Shown: one piece after another, positions 1-6,039 of the stretch
Layout: each line of letters begins with the position of its first letter
Position numbering within the stretch: the stretch's first letter is position 1
Translations under genes and position numbers: made by a program
Source of the DNA: an uncultured Coprococcus sp.
GTDB lineage: Bacteria; Bacillota; Clostridia; Lachnospirales; Lachnospiraceae
Direction of reading: 5' to 3'
Assembly (NCBI GenBank): GCA_900548315.1
Contig: URJU01000096.1
Coordinates: forward strand, 1-8,010
DNA length: 8,010 nt
The notes under the pieces: model-generated
What the model was told of the DNA's origin: nothing
Databases searched by the model: none
Seen by the model: the letters and a program-made list of their open reading frames with translations, nothing else

Positions 1-831
1 CGCCACCACAGATCCAACAACAATAGTAATGGCAATGGGCATCACATACCATCTGCTTTTTTCCATCCTGTCACCACGATTCTTCCTTTCATATCTATTT
101 ATCCCCGTTTCTCCATTTTTTTTGTCACTTTCCATTTTTTTGCCGCAATATTTTCCCGCATCCAAAACTGCCGCCCCGTCTTTGTCTACATTTTCATCGA
201 ACCCATTTTCACTTTTATGATCGGAATTTCTGATATGATTATCTATTATCTCAGGATTTAACTTATTGTCATATGATAAATCATTTTCCTTTTTTCTTTC
301 CTGTATGGCTTTTTTCAATAACTCTATATCAAAGTTATCCACTATCACCATCTCATATATTCCATACATAAAATCTACCAACCTGGAATCACCATGATCT
401 ATGTTGCGTAGTATCTCCTCCACAAAGTGCCTTATTTGATTTTTCACATCCATGTTCACGCCAGGAGTGTAGATAAATCTATACTCATCCTCCCCCATGC
501 TGCAAAATACATACTCAGGTTTTATCATAAGACTTCCGGGATTCAACATATAATCCTCAGCCTCGGAAATAACATCACACACCGATTCTATCACTGCAAA
601 TGCTTGCCTTGCAGACAGTTTGTTGCCCAGCATAAAATCCTTAAGGCTTTTCATTCCATTTATCTTGTTGTAAAGCAGCATTTCACCGTCGATGGATCTG
701 AACTCCGGCTGTATGATCCCCTCAACAAAATTGTTGTAGAGCATATCTATCTCATACGAGTTTACCTTGGTCATATCCACCTCCACAACAAAGAACGAAT
801 TTACCCCTTCATTCTGACAATAACTTACCAT
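1..831 (-). CDS. DUF6382-type membrane protein, 3' end cut by window edge (probable FHA protein)
   Basis: I translated this frame by hand: it is open for 277 codons from the ATG at 829-831 to the window edge, without a stop. Residues 1-175 form a mixed alpha/beta soluble domain resembling DUF6382 (hydrophobic strand near FFVVEVDM, a Phe-rich helix, then a segment around YVFCSMGEDEYRFIY). Residues 176-258 are a hydrophilic, Lys/Asp/Asn-rich, low-complexity linker, and a membrane segment starts near residue 262 (WYVMPIAITIVVGSVVA). In Clostridial Tad loci, proteins of this type usually carry a C-terminal FHA phosphopeptide-binding domain; that part would lie outside the window and is inferred. 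An AGGAGG (842-847) sits 10 bases before the ATG. The start lies inside the upstream TadE-like gene (23-base overlap), which suggests translational coupling. The likely role is a membrane-attached signalling or scaffold partner of the pilus machine. Family assignment is moderate; function is not proven. Confidence 0.75.
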   Translation of the reverse strand, partial: MVSYCQNEGVNSFFVVEVDMTKVNSYEIDMLYNNFVEGIIQPEFRSIDGEMLLYNKINGMKSLKDFMLGNKLSARQAFAVIESVCDVISEAEDYMLNPGSLMIKPEYVFCSMGEDEYRFIYTPGVNMDVKNQIRHFVEEILRNIDHGDSRLVDFMYGIYEMVIVDNFDIELLKKAIQERKKENDLSYDNKLNPEIIDNHIRNSDHKSENGFDENVDKDGAAVLDAGKYCGKKMESDKKNGETGINRYERKNRGDRMEKSRWYVMPIAITIVVGSVVA

Positions 832-1285
832 ACGTCTGCCACCTCCTGAGATTATTGCCCGTGTTTCTAATCTCCCTCTTTGCTGTCACCGTCTTTCTTC
901 TTCCATCATCCTTCACAACATATGAGATTCCCGGATATTTCTCGGTGTAACTGATCTCATTTACACATACTCCCAAAACCGAATCTGCCACCGCACCATG
1001 CTCAAAAAACCCTTCATCTGTCATATATGACTTCACATCCACCTGTCCTGCAAATGTTATTCCATTCTCCACATTGTCTGTCATGACTCGCTCCGCCGTA
1101 GCAGAATCTTTCGCATCTCCGACAAGTATGTACTCCTCTCTGTTATAAAGTACCGTGTAAGCCTCCCCCGCAGCCACCGCATAATTCATAACCACAACAA
1201 ACAGATTTATCACTACAAATACTATCCCCACAAGAAACGGGGCTATAAAGCACATTTCAACTATGATAGATCCCTTATCATCCAT
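809..1285 (-). CDS. TadE-like minor pseudopilin (158 aa)
   Basis: This is a small protein with one N-terminal membrane helix (about residues 12-35) and a roughly 120-residue extracytoplasmic domain, the usual TadE/TadF plan. The start MDDKGSIIVE contains Gly5 followed by four residues and Glu10, matching the prepilin peptidase pattern G|x4-E that is known for TadE/TadF pseudopilins. The remainder (residues 36-158) is beta-rich and ends with a basic segment NLRRWQTYGKLLSE, which I cannot assign to a named motif. AAGGAG is placed 8 bases before the ATG, and the gap to the preceding gene is 50 bases. It probably acts as a membrane-anchored minor pilin or assembly factor next to the Flp1 fibre. 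It could also be called TadF; sequence alone does not separate the two. Confidence 0.8.
   Translation of the reverse strand: MDDKGSIIVEMCFIAPFLVGIVFVVINLFVVVMNYAVAAGEAYTVLYNREEYILVGDAKDSATAERVMTDNVENGITFAGQVDVKSYMTDEGFFEHGAVADSVLGVCVNEISYTEKYPGISYVVKDDGRRKTVTAKREIRNTGNNLRRWQTYGKLLSE
842..847 (-). promoter_or_regulatory. Ribosome binding site of the DUF6382-type gene
   Basis: The minus strand reads AGGAGG here, 10 bases before the ATG at 829-831. The site lies inside the 3' end of the preceding TadE-like coding region. It decides the start of the partial gene that runs off the left edge. Confidence 0.65.
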
Positions 1286-1335
1286 TTATATCTCTCCTTA
1301 TCCCTTTTATTTATCACTGACGATACTCCCTTATT

Positions 1336-2259
1336 CTATCTCCCACACTCAGAACACGGCGGCAAGTCACCGCAATCATTCTTCTTAACCCTGTAGATCG
1401 TGCGTTTAATTCCCGGACACTCCAGAGAGAAATGATACCGGTCTCCGCTTTGCGTCACATACAGGGTTCCTCTGCCACTATATCTTGCACACAGACTGCA
1501 TCCCGATAATCCCTCGCACTCTCTGGCAGCATCCGCAGGTGAAACCTGTCTTATGGTAAGTCTGATATGATAACAACTGCGGGAGCTGTGATACACCTGC
1601 CCATTTTCTGCTACATACACATATGTCCCCTCAGAATCATCATCATTTTCCCTGTCATATCCAAGATACGCCCTCTGACGGATGCGCTCCTCGCAAGGTA
1701 TCCTTATATTTCCTATTATCGGAATCTCTATATGAAGGTCATACAAAAGCTTTATGTATATGCGATCATCCGACTTTAATTCCGCCTGAACTATACTAAG
1801 ACCAGCCATCCCGCCGTCCACATATCTTTCCACCATACCACTGTCATCTATATATTCACCAAGTTTTGTATTGGCGGTGACTGCGGACAGTCCATTAGAG
1901 ATCAAATCCGACTCTTCCCCGACATCCACTCCAGCCTTTATCTGTCTGTCAAGGAAACTGTACTCCGCAAGGTAAAGAGCAGTCTCATGAAGTCCCTCAT
2001 ACACAATTCCCCTCGTATGTATAACTCCGGCTACACTCACAAGACCAAGCATTGCAAATATAAACATAGGCAGCACAATGGCTGCCTCGACACTGGCACT
2101 TCCACACCCAGAAAGAAAAGTCTTATATATTCTCCTGCCTGACATTTTCACGCAGTTTCTCTTTTTGATATGCGCTTGGAGAGGCAAAACAAAAGTTATT
2201 ATAAAAATACTAAATTTAGGGTTATCCGATATATGCATGTCGTCACAGCAGAAGAACAT
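1336..2259 (-). CDS. TadE-like pseudopilin with tandem C-terminal His/Cys domains (307 aa)
   Basis: The TadE core begins at Met39: MSGRRIYKTF leads to Gly53, then SASVE with Glu58 at +5, then a membrane helix (about 59-80). This fits prepilin-peptidase processing. Residues 81-205 form an extracytoplasmic domain. The C-terminus holds two copies of a Tyr-His-x4-Cys...Cys-x2-Cys unit: H224/C229/C254/C257 and H276/C281/C302/C305. The spacing resembles small zinc-binding modules such as the Ada N-terminal type, so metal or disulfide chemistry on the cell surface is plausible but inferred. The start is chosen at 2259 because AGGAGG lies six bases upstream. This adds 38 residues, including a short hydrophobic run (16-27), ahead of the usual TadE start. 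A later start at 2145 (Met39) or GTG at 2151 remains possible. An in-frame ATG at 2352 overlaps the previous gene and lacks a good ribosome site. Confidence 0.82.
   Translation of the reverse strand: MFFCCDDMHISDNPKFSIFIITFVLPLQAHIKKRNCVKMSGRRIYKTFLSGCGSASVEAAIVLPMFIFAMLGLVSVAGVIHTRGIVYEGLHETALYLAEYSFLDRQIKAGVDVGEESDLISNGLSAVTANTKLGEYIDDSGMVERYVDGGMAGLSIVQAELKSDDRIYIKLLYDLHIEIPIIGNIRIPCEERIRQRAYLGYDRENDDDSEGTYVYVAENGQVYHSSRSCYHIRLTIRQVSPADAARECEGLSGCSLCARYSGRGTLYVTQSGDRYHFSLECPGIKRTIYRVKKNDCGDLPPCSECGR
1339..1626 (-). repeat. Two tandem YH-x4-C...CxxC domain copies within the TadE-like protein
   Basis: This is a protein-level repeat. Copy 1 (about 1480-1626) reads TYVYVAENGQVYHSSRSC and ends in CSLC. 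Copy 2 (about 1339-1467) reads TLYVTQSGDRYHFSLEC and ends in CSEC. Both start with a beta strand, a Gly turn and Tyr-His, followed by Cys four residues later and a final Cys-x2-Cys. The copies have diverged: the spacing from the first Cys to the CxxC is 24 intervening residues in copy 1 and 20 in copy 2. The pattern suggests an old duplication of a small, possibly metal-binding, domain. Confidence 0.8.
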
Positions 2260-2265
2260 ATAACA

Positions 2266-2271
2266 CCTCCT
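2266..2271 (-). promoter_or_regulatory. Strong ribosome binding site that decides the start of the larger TadE-like gene
   Basis: The minus strand reads AAAGGAGGTG, with the AGGAGG core here and a six-base spacer to the ATG at 2257-2259. It is the best Shine-Dalgarno match near this gene and argues for translation of the unusual 38-residue N-terminal extension. The classical TadE start at 2145 has only a weak purine run upstream. Confidence 0.7.
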
Positions 2272-2293
2272 TTCCAAACATTTTCGTTCATCT

Positions 2294-3742
2294 CTAATAC
2301 TCCGTTGAGATCCTGAATCCGTGGCGGTAATACCCATCGTCCAAGCTTTCAATATTCTGGAAACTTTCTATAAACGGAGCAAATTTTCTGCACTGTACTA
2401 TATCAACGTCGATGGAAAATCCATATATCATATTCCCAATCTCAAATGTGTCGTCATCCTGCGACAGATTGAGCTGTATCATATCCGCCATCCTGTAATA
2501 CATATCACCACGGTTTTCCGCCAACAATATCGCAAGATATCCTTTGTAACCTATGGCATCTGCCCCCTCATAATTCTCATTGTGCATAGTGAGCAGGTCT
2601 CCCAATCTGTCTATATCCGTCTTCCACGTATCTCCGGTTTTTATAAACTGAATATCATTGCCGCAAAGCATGCATTTTATATCCGCTAAAGTCTCCGCAT
2701 ATGCCCAACATCCAGCAAGCAGATACTTCACTGCCGAATAAGTCACCCCCGGCAGCAGCGACAAGACAAATGCTATAGACTCAACAGATGCCATTCTGTT
2801 GCCATCCGTGAGCAGATACGCCAGATTCTCAGGAAGTCTGTGAACTATTATCCTGTTCACTACCCCACTCAGGTTATCTCTGTCATTATCTTTACCAGCT
2901 ATCATGTACTCTACCTCACATGTGGCAGGCCGCTCAGACTTCCTCGATGTATATGTGTTGAACATTTCCAGTGCATAACATATTCCATAAAAATCATCAA
3001 TTATCCCCGTCTCATCCGTTGGAACTGAATTGGCAAGCTGCATCTTAAAAGTCTCTATATCATCAAATTCCAGATTCTCCCAGCACACATCTTCACCACT
3101 GTGGTTTCCATGTTCAAGTGCATCTTGACTGTAGGCAGAATCCGATGGGATATTCCCGGCAGGAGTGACCAGTCTCAGTATTCCGCCTCCGGTTATCCGT
3201 TTGAGAACTTTTCTTGGATCCATTCCAATCCAAAGGCTTTCCCCGGAACTCTCATCGTTTTCTCCGTTGTTCACAGTCTCTCTGGTATCTTCCCCAACTC
3301 TTTTTTCCGTTGTTATCATCTCCAGAAGATCCGTAACTCCTTCTGTCTCTATGTATATCTTCATGTACTCCGTTATCTGTTTCTTCATATTTTCACAGTC
3401 ATTTTCCAAAAGTCCCCTGCACTGTACCAGTTCCACACTTTTTATGAACATATCATCATCCCCACTTCCATCCAGTGTGTACTCTATATAATCTTCCGCC
3501 ATCTCCTCGATCTTACCTTCACCCTGTCCCCGAAAATTTTTGTCAACAGCCAGCAAATGATATTCATCAAACAGTCTCATATCGTACGCAGCCAGAATCT
3601 CATGGGCAGCGCCATCGGCTGTCTCCGCAGCCTTGGCGCTCCCCATTTTTATCCTCACCATCTCCAGCACTGAAATTCCGAGAATCAACAAAGGTATTAG
3701 TACAAGACACAGGAACACTGTTATATGCCCCCTATTTCCCAT
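2294..3742 (-). CDS. DUF5702 domain protein, Tad-locus envelope component (482 aa)
   Basis: The N-terminus MGNRGHITVFLCLVLIPLLI is one membrane helix (about 7-24) preceded by a short basic tail, followed by a helix rich in Ala (SAKAAETADGAAHEILAAYD). That layout is shared by TadE/TadG-like proteins. The middle (about 145-220) is acidic and loop-like. The segment from about 275 to 375 is the recognisable DUF5702 part: EVEYMIAGKDNDRDNL, then VNRIIVHRLPENLAYLL, then a hydrophobic helix pair with CWAYAETLADIKCML and DIQFIKTGDTW. Gly5 is not followed by Glu at +5 (Phe is there), so normal prepilin cleavage is doubtful, unlike its neighbours. AGGAG lies nine bases before the ATG, and the gene follows the pilin by 26 bases. 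It is probably an extracytoplasmic, membrane-anchored part of the pilus system; the precise role is unknown. Confidence 0.83.
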   Translation of the reverse strand: MGNRGHITVFLCLVLIPLLILGISVLEMVRIKMGSAKAAETADGAAHEILAAYDMRLFDEYHLLAVDKNFRGQGEGKIEEMAEDYIEYTLDGSGDDDMFIKSVELVQCRGLLENDCENMKKQITEYMKIYIETEGVTDLLEMITTEKRVGEDTRETVNNGENDESSGESLWIGMDPRKVLKRITGGGILRLVTPAGNIPSDSAYSQDALEHGNHSGEDVCWENLEFDDIETFKMQLANSVPTDETGIIDDFYGICYALEMFNTYTSRKSERPATCEVEYMIAGKDNDRDNLSGVVNRIIVHRLPENLAYLLTDGNRMASVESIAFVLSLLPGVTYSAVKYLLAGCWAYAETLADIKCMLCGNDIQFIKTGDTWKTDIDRLGDLLTMHNENYEGADAIGYKGYLAILLAENRGDMYYRMADMIQLNLSQDDDTFEIGNMIYGFSIDVDIVQCRKFAPFIESFQNIESLDDGYYRHGFRISTEY

Positions 3743-3768
3743 AACTATCCACTCCTATACCCTGCTTT

Positions 3769-3939
3769 CTAGTAGATCTTCTTTGCACTCTTGTTTATCG
3801 AATTCCATATATTATTTACCAGCGATGTTATCTGCTGTTTAAAAATAATACACATAGCTATCAGAACAACCATTATAAGTATGATCTCAACCACTCCCAT
3901 TCCTGACTCATCTTCCATAAAATCATTCCATTTCTTCAT
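3769..3939 (-). CDS. flp: Flp1-like pilin precursor (56 aa), major pilus subunit
   Basis: The hand-read minus frame gives MKKWNDFMEDESG, then MGVVEIILIMVVLIAMCIIF, then a mostly amphipathic tail ending NKSAKKIY. The join Gly13|Met with Glu at +5 is the classic type IV prepilin cleavage site, leaving a mature pilin of about 43 residues that is mostly one hydrophobic helix. This is the expected size and shape for the Flp1-like family of Gram-positive Tad pili. It sits between tadC and the DUF5702 gene, where the pilin is expected. The start is set at 3939, not at the ATG at 3945, because AGGAGG (3948-3953) is eight bases from the former and only two from the latter; the longer form would add Met-Asn. 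As the main fibre subunit it should be the most abundant product, but I see no dedicated promoter or attenuating terminator around it. Confidence 0.87.
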   Translation of the reverse strand: MKKWNDFMEDESGMGVVEIILIMVVLIAMCIIFKQQITSLVNNIWNSINKSAKKIY

Positions 3940-3947
3940 ATTCATTT

Positions 3948-3953
3948 CCTCCT
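3948..3953 (-). promoter_or_regulatory. Ribosome binding site of the pilin gene
   Basis: A perfect AGGAGG on the minus strand lies in the 28-base gap after tadC. Spacing is eight bases to the ATG at 3937-3939 and two bases to the ATG at 3943-3945, so the inner ATG is favoured. Confidence 0.75.
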
Positions 3954-3967
3954 GTTTGTTTTTTTGT

Positions 3968-5272
3968 CTAAAAGCTCATCACAGCGGGCAGCACAACTAT
4001 CACCATCACAACTCCCAAAAGTACTATCATCGGGAACAGCAATCTGGTTCCAGCTTCCTCCCCCTTCTTCCTTGCAAATTCCTTTCTAGCCTGAAGTGCA
4101 GCCTGTTCCTCTCCCGCCATCATTAGCATTATGTCTCTTGTTCCCTTGTTGACATTTTGTGAAAGCATAGACATAAGTTTCATATATACCGGCAGATTGA
4201 TCCTGTGCCCCATATTGTAATATGCCTCGCTCTCTGGAACCCCTGCCTGTATCTCGTTTATCGTATACCTCAACTCTCTTATAAGAGCACCCTCGCCTCC
4301 TGCTTGGAGCATTCTCACAAAAGCGCCTCTTATAGTGACTCCTGCACCAAGGTAAAGTATCATTTTATCAACCAGCTCAGGATAGCCCAGCATAAGCTGC
4401 TGCCGTCTCTCTCTCTCCTGTTTTGAGACTTGTGCGCCCGCCCCTATCCAGATACATATGGATGCTGCTATCCCGAGAAATATCACAGGTATCCCTCCTG
4501 ACCCGTTTGTAGTGTCCGACACAATGTAACCTTCTATCTCTGAAGGAAGTTCCACCCTTCTGCTGTCTCTGTTTTTCTTTTGTATATCCTCAACATAATC
4601 AGATATGACTTTCTCCGCCATCTCCGCGGCGTCAATCTTTTGCCCAGACACCATTATCTCGTATTCCCGCTCTGCACTCTCATCTCCATACGAAAGAATC
4701 GCCGTAAGTTTCACCAATTCAGCCTCACCATCATCACTTTTTTGGAGTTTGCCAGACGATGTTATGACATCCTGATCACTGCTTATCCATGCCACATCCA
4801 GTCCAAGCCCATCAAGTCTTTCTGGAAGATCCATATCCATCTGAATACAATCCGCGGACTCATTCTCCCCCAAATACACACTCTCTATTTCGGCAAATCC
4901 ATTTGCAAATACCTCAGCAAGCTGCGACTTATCATACTCGATGGGAAGAACTTCCACTGCAAAGTCTGTTCTCTGCCCTTCAATCTCCGTACGCAATATT
5001 TTACTTCCCGTATCTCCTCCATAATCTGCCCTGTCCAGTATCACGGTGCCTGGCACCATTGCTGATCTGACAAACAGCAACACAGCCATCAAGATCGAAA
5101 TGACAACGATCACCATCATCTTTTCTATTCGCTCCACATACATACGTCTGCATCTTTCCCTCGCCTCTGCGTCAGTGCATGTATGAACTCGCTTTATTCT
5201 CTGAACGGCCTTACCATGGTCTATCCTTTTTTCCAGTATGTCATACAAAACACCTGCTAATTTCTTCAACAC
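3968..5272 (-). CDS. tadC: TadC-type inner-membrane platform protein with an extracytoplasmic insertion (434 aa)
   Basis: This is a GspF/T2SSF-family platform protein that would sit on the TadA motor with TadB. A basic cytoplasmic N-terminus (1-50) is followed by membrane helix 1 (about 52-70). Residues 71-258 are predicted outside the membrane, helix 2 is about 261-279, the T2SSF helical domain about 291-408 (ELVDKMILYLGAGVTIRGAF is typical), and the last helix about 410-430. Classical TadC proteins are nearer 300 residues, so the external part is an addition. Residues 150-209 look like an atrophied bacterial Ig-like domain: AWISSDQDVITSSGKL, then VKLTAILSYGDESAEREYEI. The start is GTG, the only start codon between the in-frame TGA at 5285-5287 and the hydrophilic N-terminus; AGGTGG (5280-5285) is seven bases away. 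The tadB gene ends 26 bases upstream. Confidence 0.88.
   Translation of the reverse strand: MLKKLAGVLYDILEKRIDHGKAVQRIKRVHTCTDAEARERCRRMYVERIEKMMVIVVISILMAVLLFVRSAMVPGTVILDRADYGGDTGSKILRTEIEGQRTDFAVEVLPIEYDKSQLAEVFANGFAEIESVYLGENESADCIQMDMDLPERLDGLGLDVAWISSDQDVITSSGKLQKSDDGEAELVKLTAILSYGDESAEREYEIMVSGQKIDAAEMAEKVISDYVEDIQKKNRDSRRVELPSEIEGYIVSDTTNGSGGIPVIFLGIAASICIWIGAGAQVSKQERERRQQLMLGYPELVDKMILYLGAGVTIRGAFVRMLQAGGEGALIRELRYTINEIQAGVPESEAYYNMGHRINLPVYMKLMSMLSQNVNKGTRDIMLMMAGEEQAALQARKEFARKKGEEAGTRLLFPMIVLLGVVMVIVVLPAVMSF
4646..4825 (-). other. Ig-like (atrophied Big type) domain encoded within tadC
   Basis: Residues 150-209 of the TadC-type protein show the order seen in atrophied bacterial Ig-like domains: Trp-x-Ser-Ser-Asp with a following Val-Ile, a Gly turn (SSGKL), an acidic stretch, then alternating strand residues LTAILSYGDES and a closing strand REYEIMV. 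The match is from pattern memory and not from a profile search. It lies in the predicted extracytoplasmic insertion between the first two membrane helices. Confidence 0.6.
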
Positions 5273-5279
5273 ATTTTCA

Positions 5280-5285
5280 CCACCT
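5280..5285 (-). promoter_or_regulatory. Ribosome binding site of tadC (GTG start)
   Basis: The minus strand reads AGGTGG, seven bases before the GTG at 5270-5272. The same AGGTGG, seven-base, GTG arrangement occurs before tadA, which supports both non-ATG starts. Confidence 0.65.
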
Positions 5286-5298
5286 CACATTTCCATAT

Positions 5299-6039
5299 TC
5301 ACACATCTATACTGGTTATTTTTCTTCCCCATAGTACTGCGAGAAATATGACCACCAGACATATCGACATAGTCACTACTCCAAATAGATTTCCATAAAG
5401 CCCATCCATATATCCGGGATTGCACAACCTCATATACAGAATTATCGCAAATGGCATAGCTGACATAATGTTATATTCCATCCTCTTTGAAGTGATCATC
5501 GTATCTATCTCATCCTCGACCTCCAGTCTTTCCTCGATCTTCTGAACCATCTTTTTCATCATCTTTATAAGATTCCCCCCTGATCTCCCTGCCACAGCGG
5601 ATACACTGGCAAATTCCTTCACATCATCCAGTCCAGATCTCTCAGCCAGATCATTTAAAAGCACCTTCACATCAGTACTCATCTCAAGTCCCGCTATTAT
5701 GACCTTCAACTCTCCCTGAATATATGATCTGCCCTGATACAACCCTTCCATCTCCTGATACACAGGCACAAATGCTTTTTCCATCGAATATCCTGCAGCC
5801 ATATTTGCCGCAAGTGACAACAGCATCTCCTTAAATTCGATATTAAGTTTTCTCTGTATCTGACGACATTTGCGCCGCGACACCATCCTGAACACCAACG
5901 GTATGCCCAGTATTCCAGCTATACCTACAAGCACATTATCAAAAAACAAGACTGCAATCCCTGCAATCATAATCATATATATAACTGCAATCCACATCCT
6001 CTCGCCAGCTTTAAGCCTGTATACCCTGTAGTCTGTCAT
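5299..6039 (-). CDS. tadB: TadB-type inner-membrane platform protein (246 aa)
   Basis: This is a T2SSF/GspF-family platform component expected to pair with TadC and couple TadA ATPase motion to pilin polymerisation. Two N-terminal membrane helices (about 16-33 and 36-53) precede the cytoplasmic helical domain (about 67-185), with the family-typical FKEMLLSLAANMAAGYSMEKAF. The later part, SGLDDVKEFASVSAVAGRSGGN, followed by KRMEYNIMSAMPF, is also characteristic. Two C-terminal helices lie at about 190-204 and 219-237. The ATG overlaps the tadA stop codon as ATGA (6036-6039), and an AGGGGGAG purine run lies seven bases upstream, so translation is probably coupled to tadA. The length is a little short for the family but all expected parts are present. 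Confidence 0.9.
   Translation of the reverse strand: MTDYRVYRLKAGERMWIAVIYMIMIAGIAVLFFDNVLVGIAGILGIPLVFRMVSRRKCRQIQRKLNIEFKEMLLSLAANMAAGYSMEKAFVPVYQEMEGLYQGRSYIQGELKVIIAGLEMSTDVKVLLNDLAERSGLDDVKEFASVSAVAGRSGGNLIKMMKKMVQKIEERLEVEDEIDTMITSKRMEYNIMSAMPFAIILYMRLCNPGYMDGLYGNLFGVVTMSICLVVIFLAVLWGRKITSIDV

Noticed and set aside
1286..1335. A terminator in the gap between the two TadE-like genes
   Set aside because: The minus-strand sequence shows no GC-rich stem followed by a T-run; it holds only the ribosome site of the next gene.
2198..2203. TATAAT on the minus strand as an internal promoter
   Set aside because: No -35 hexamer resembling TTGACA is seen at 17 bases, and the surroundings are AT-rich. 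It is mentioned under the start ambiguity but is too weak to list as a feature.
2210..2219. A 10-base perfect palindrome CTAAATTTAG, possible operator
   Set aside because: It is short, AT-rich and in a region that may be coding. No second copy was noticed, so chance is the simpler explanation.
1336..2352. The longer start at 2352 for the larger TadE-like protein
   Set aside because: It overlaps the end of the DUF5702 gene by 59 bases and lacks a good ribosome site, while AGGAGG is perfectly placed for the ATG at 2259.
3101..3673. A 190-codon open frame on the plus strand
   Set aside because: It is antisense to the DUF5702 gene, has no ribosome site and shows no domain. Other plus-strand frames in the window are rejected for the same reasons.
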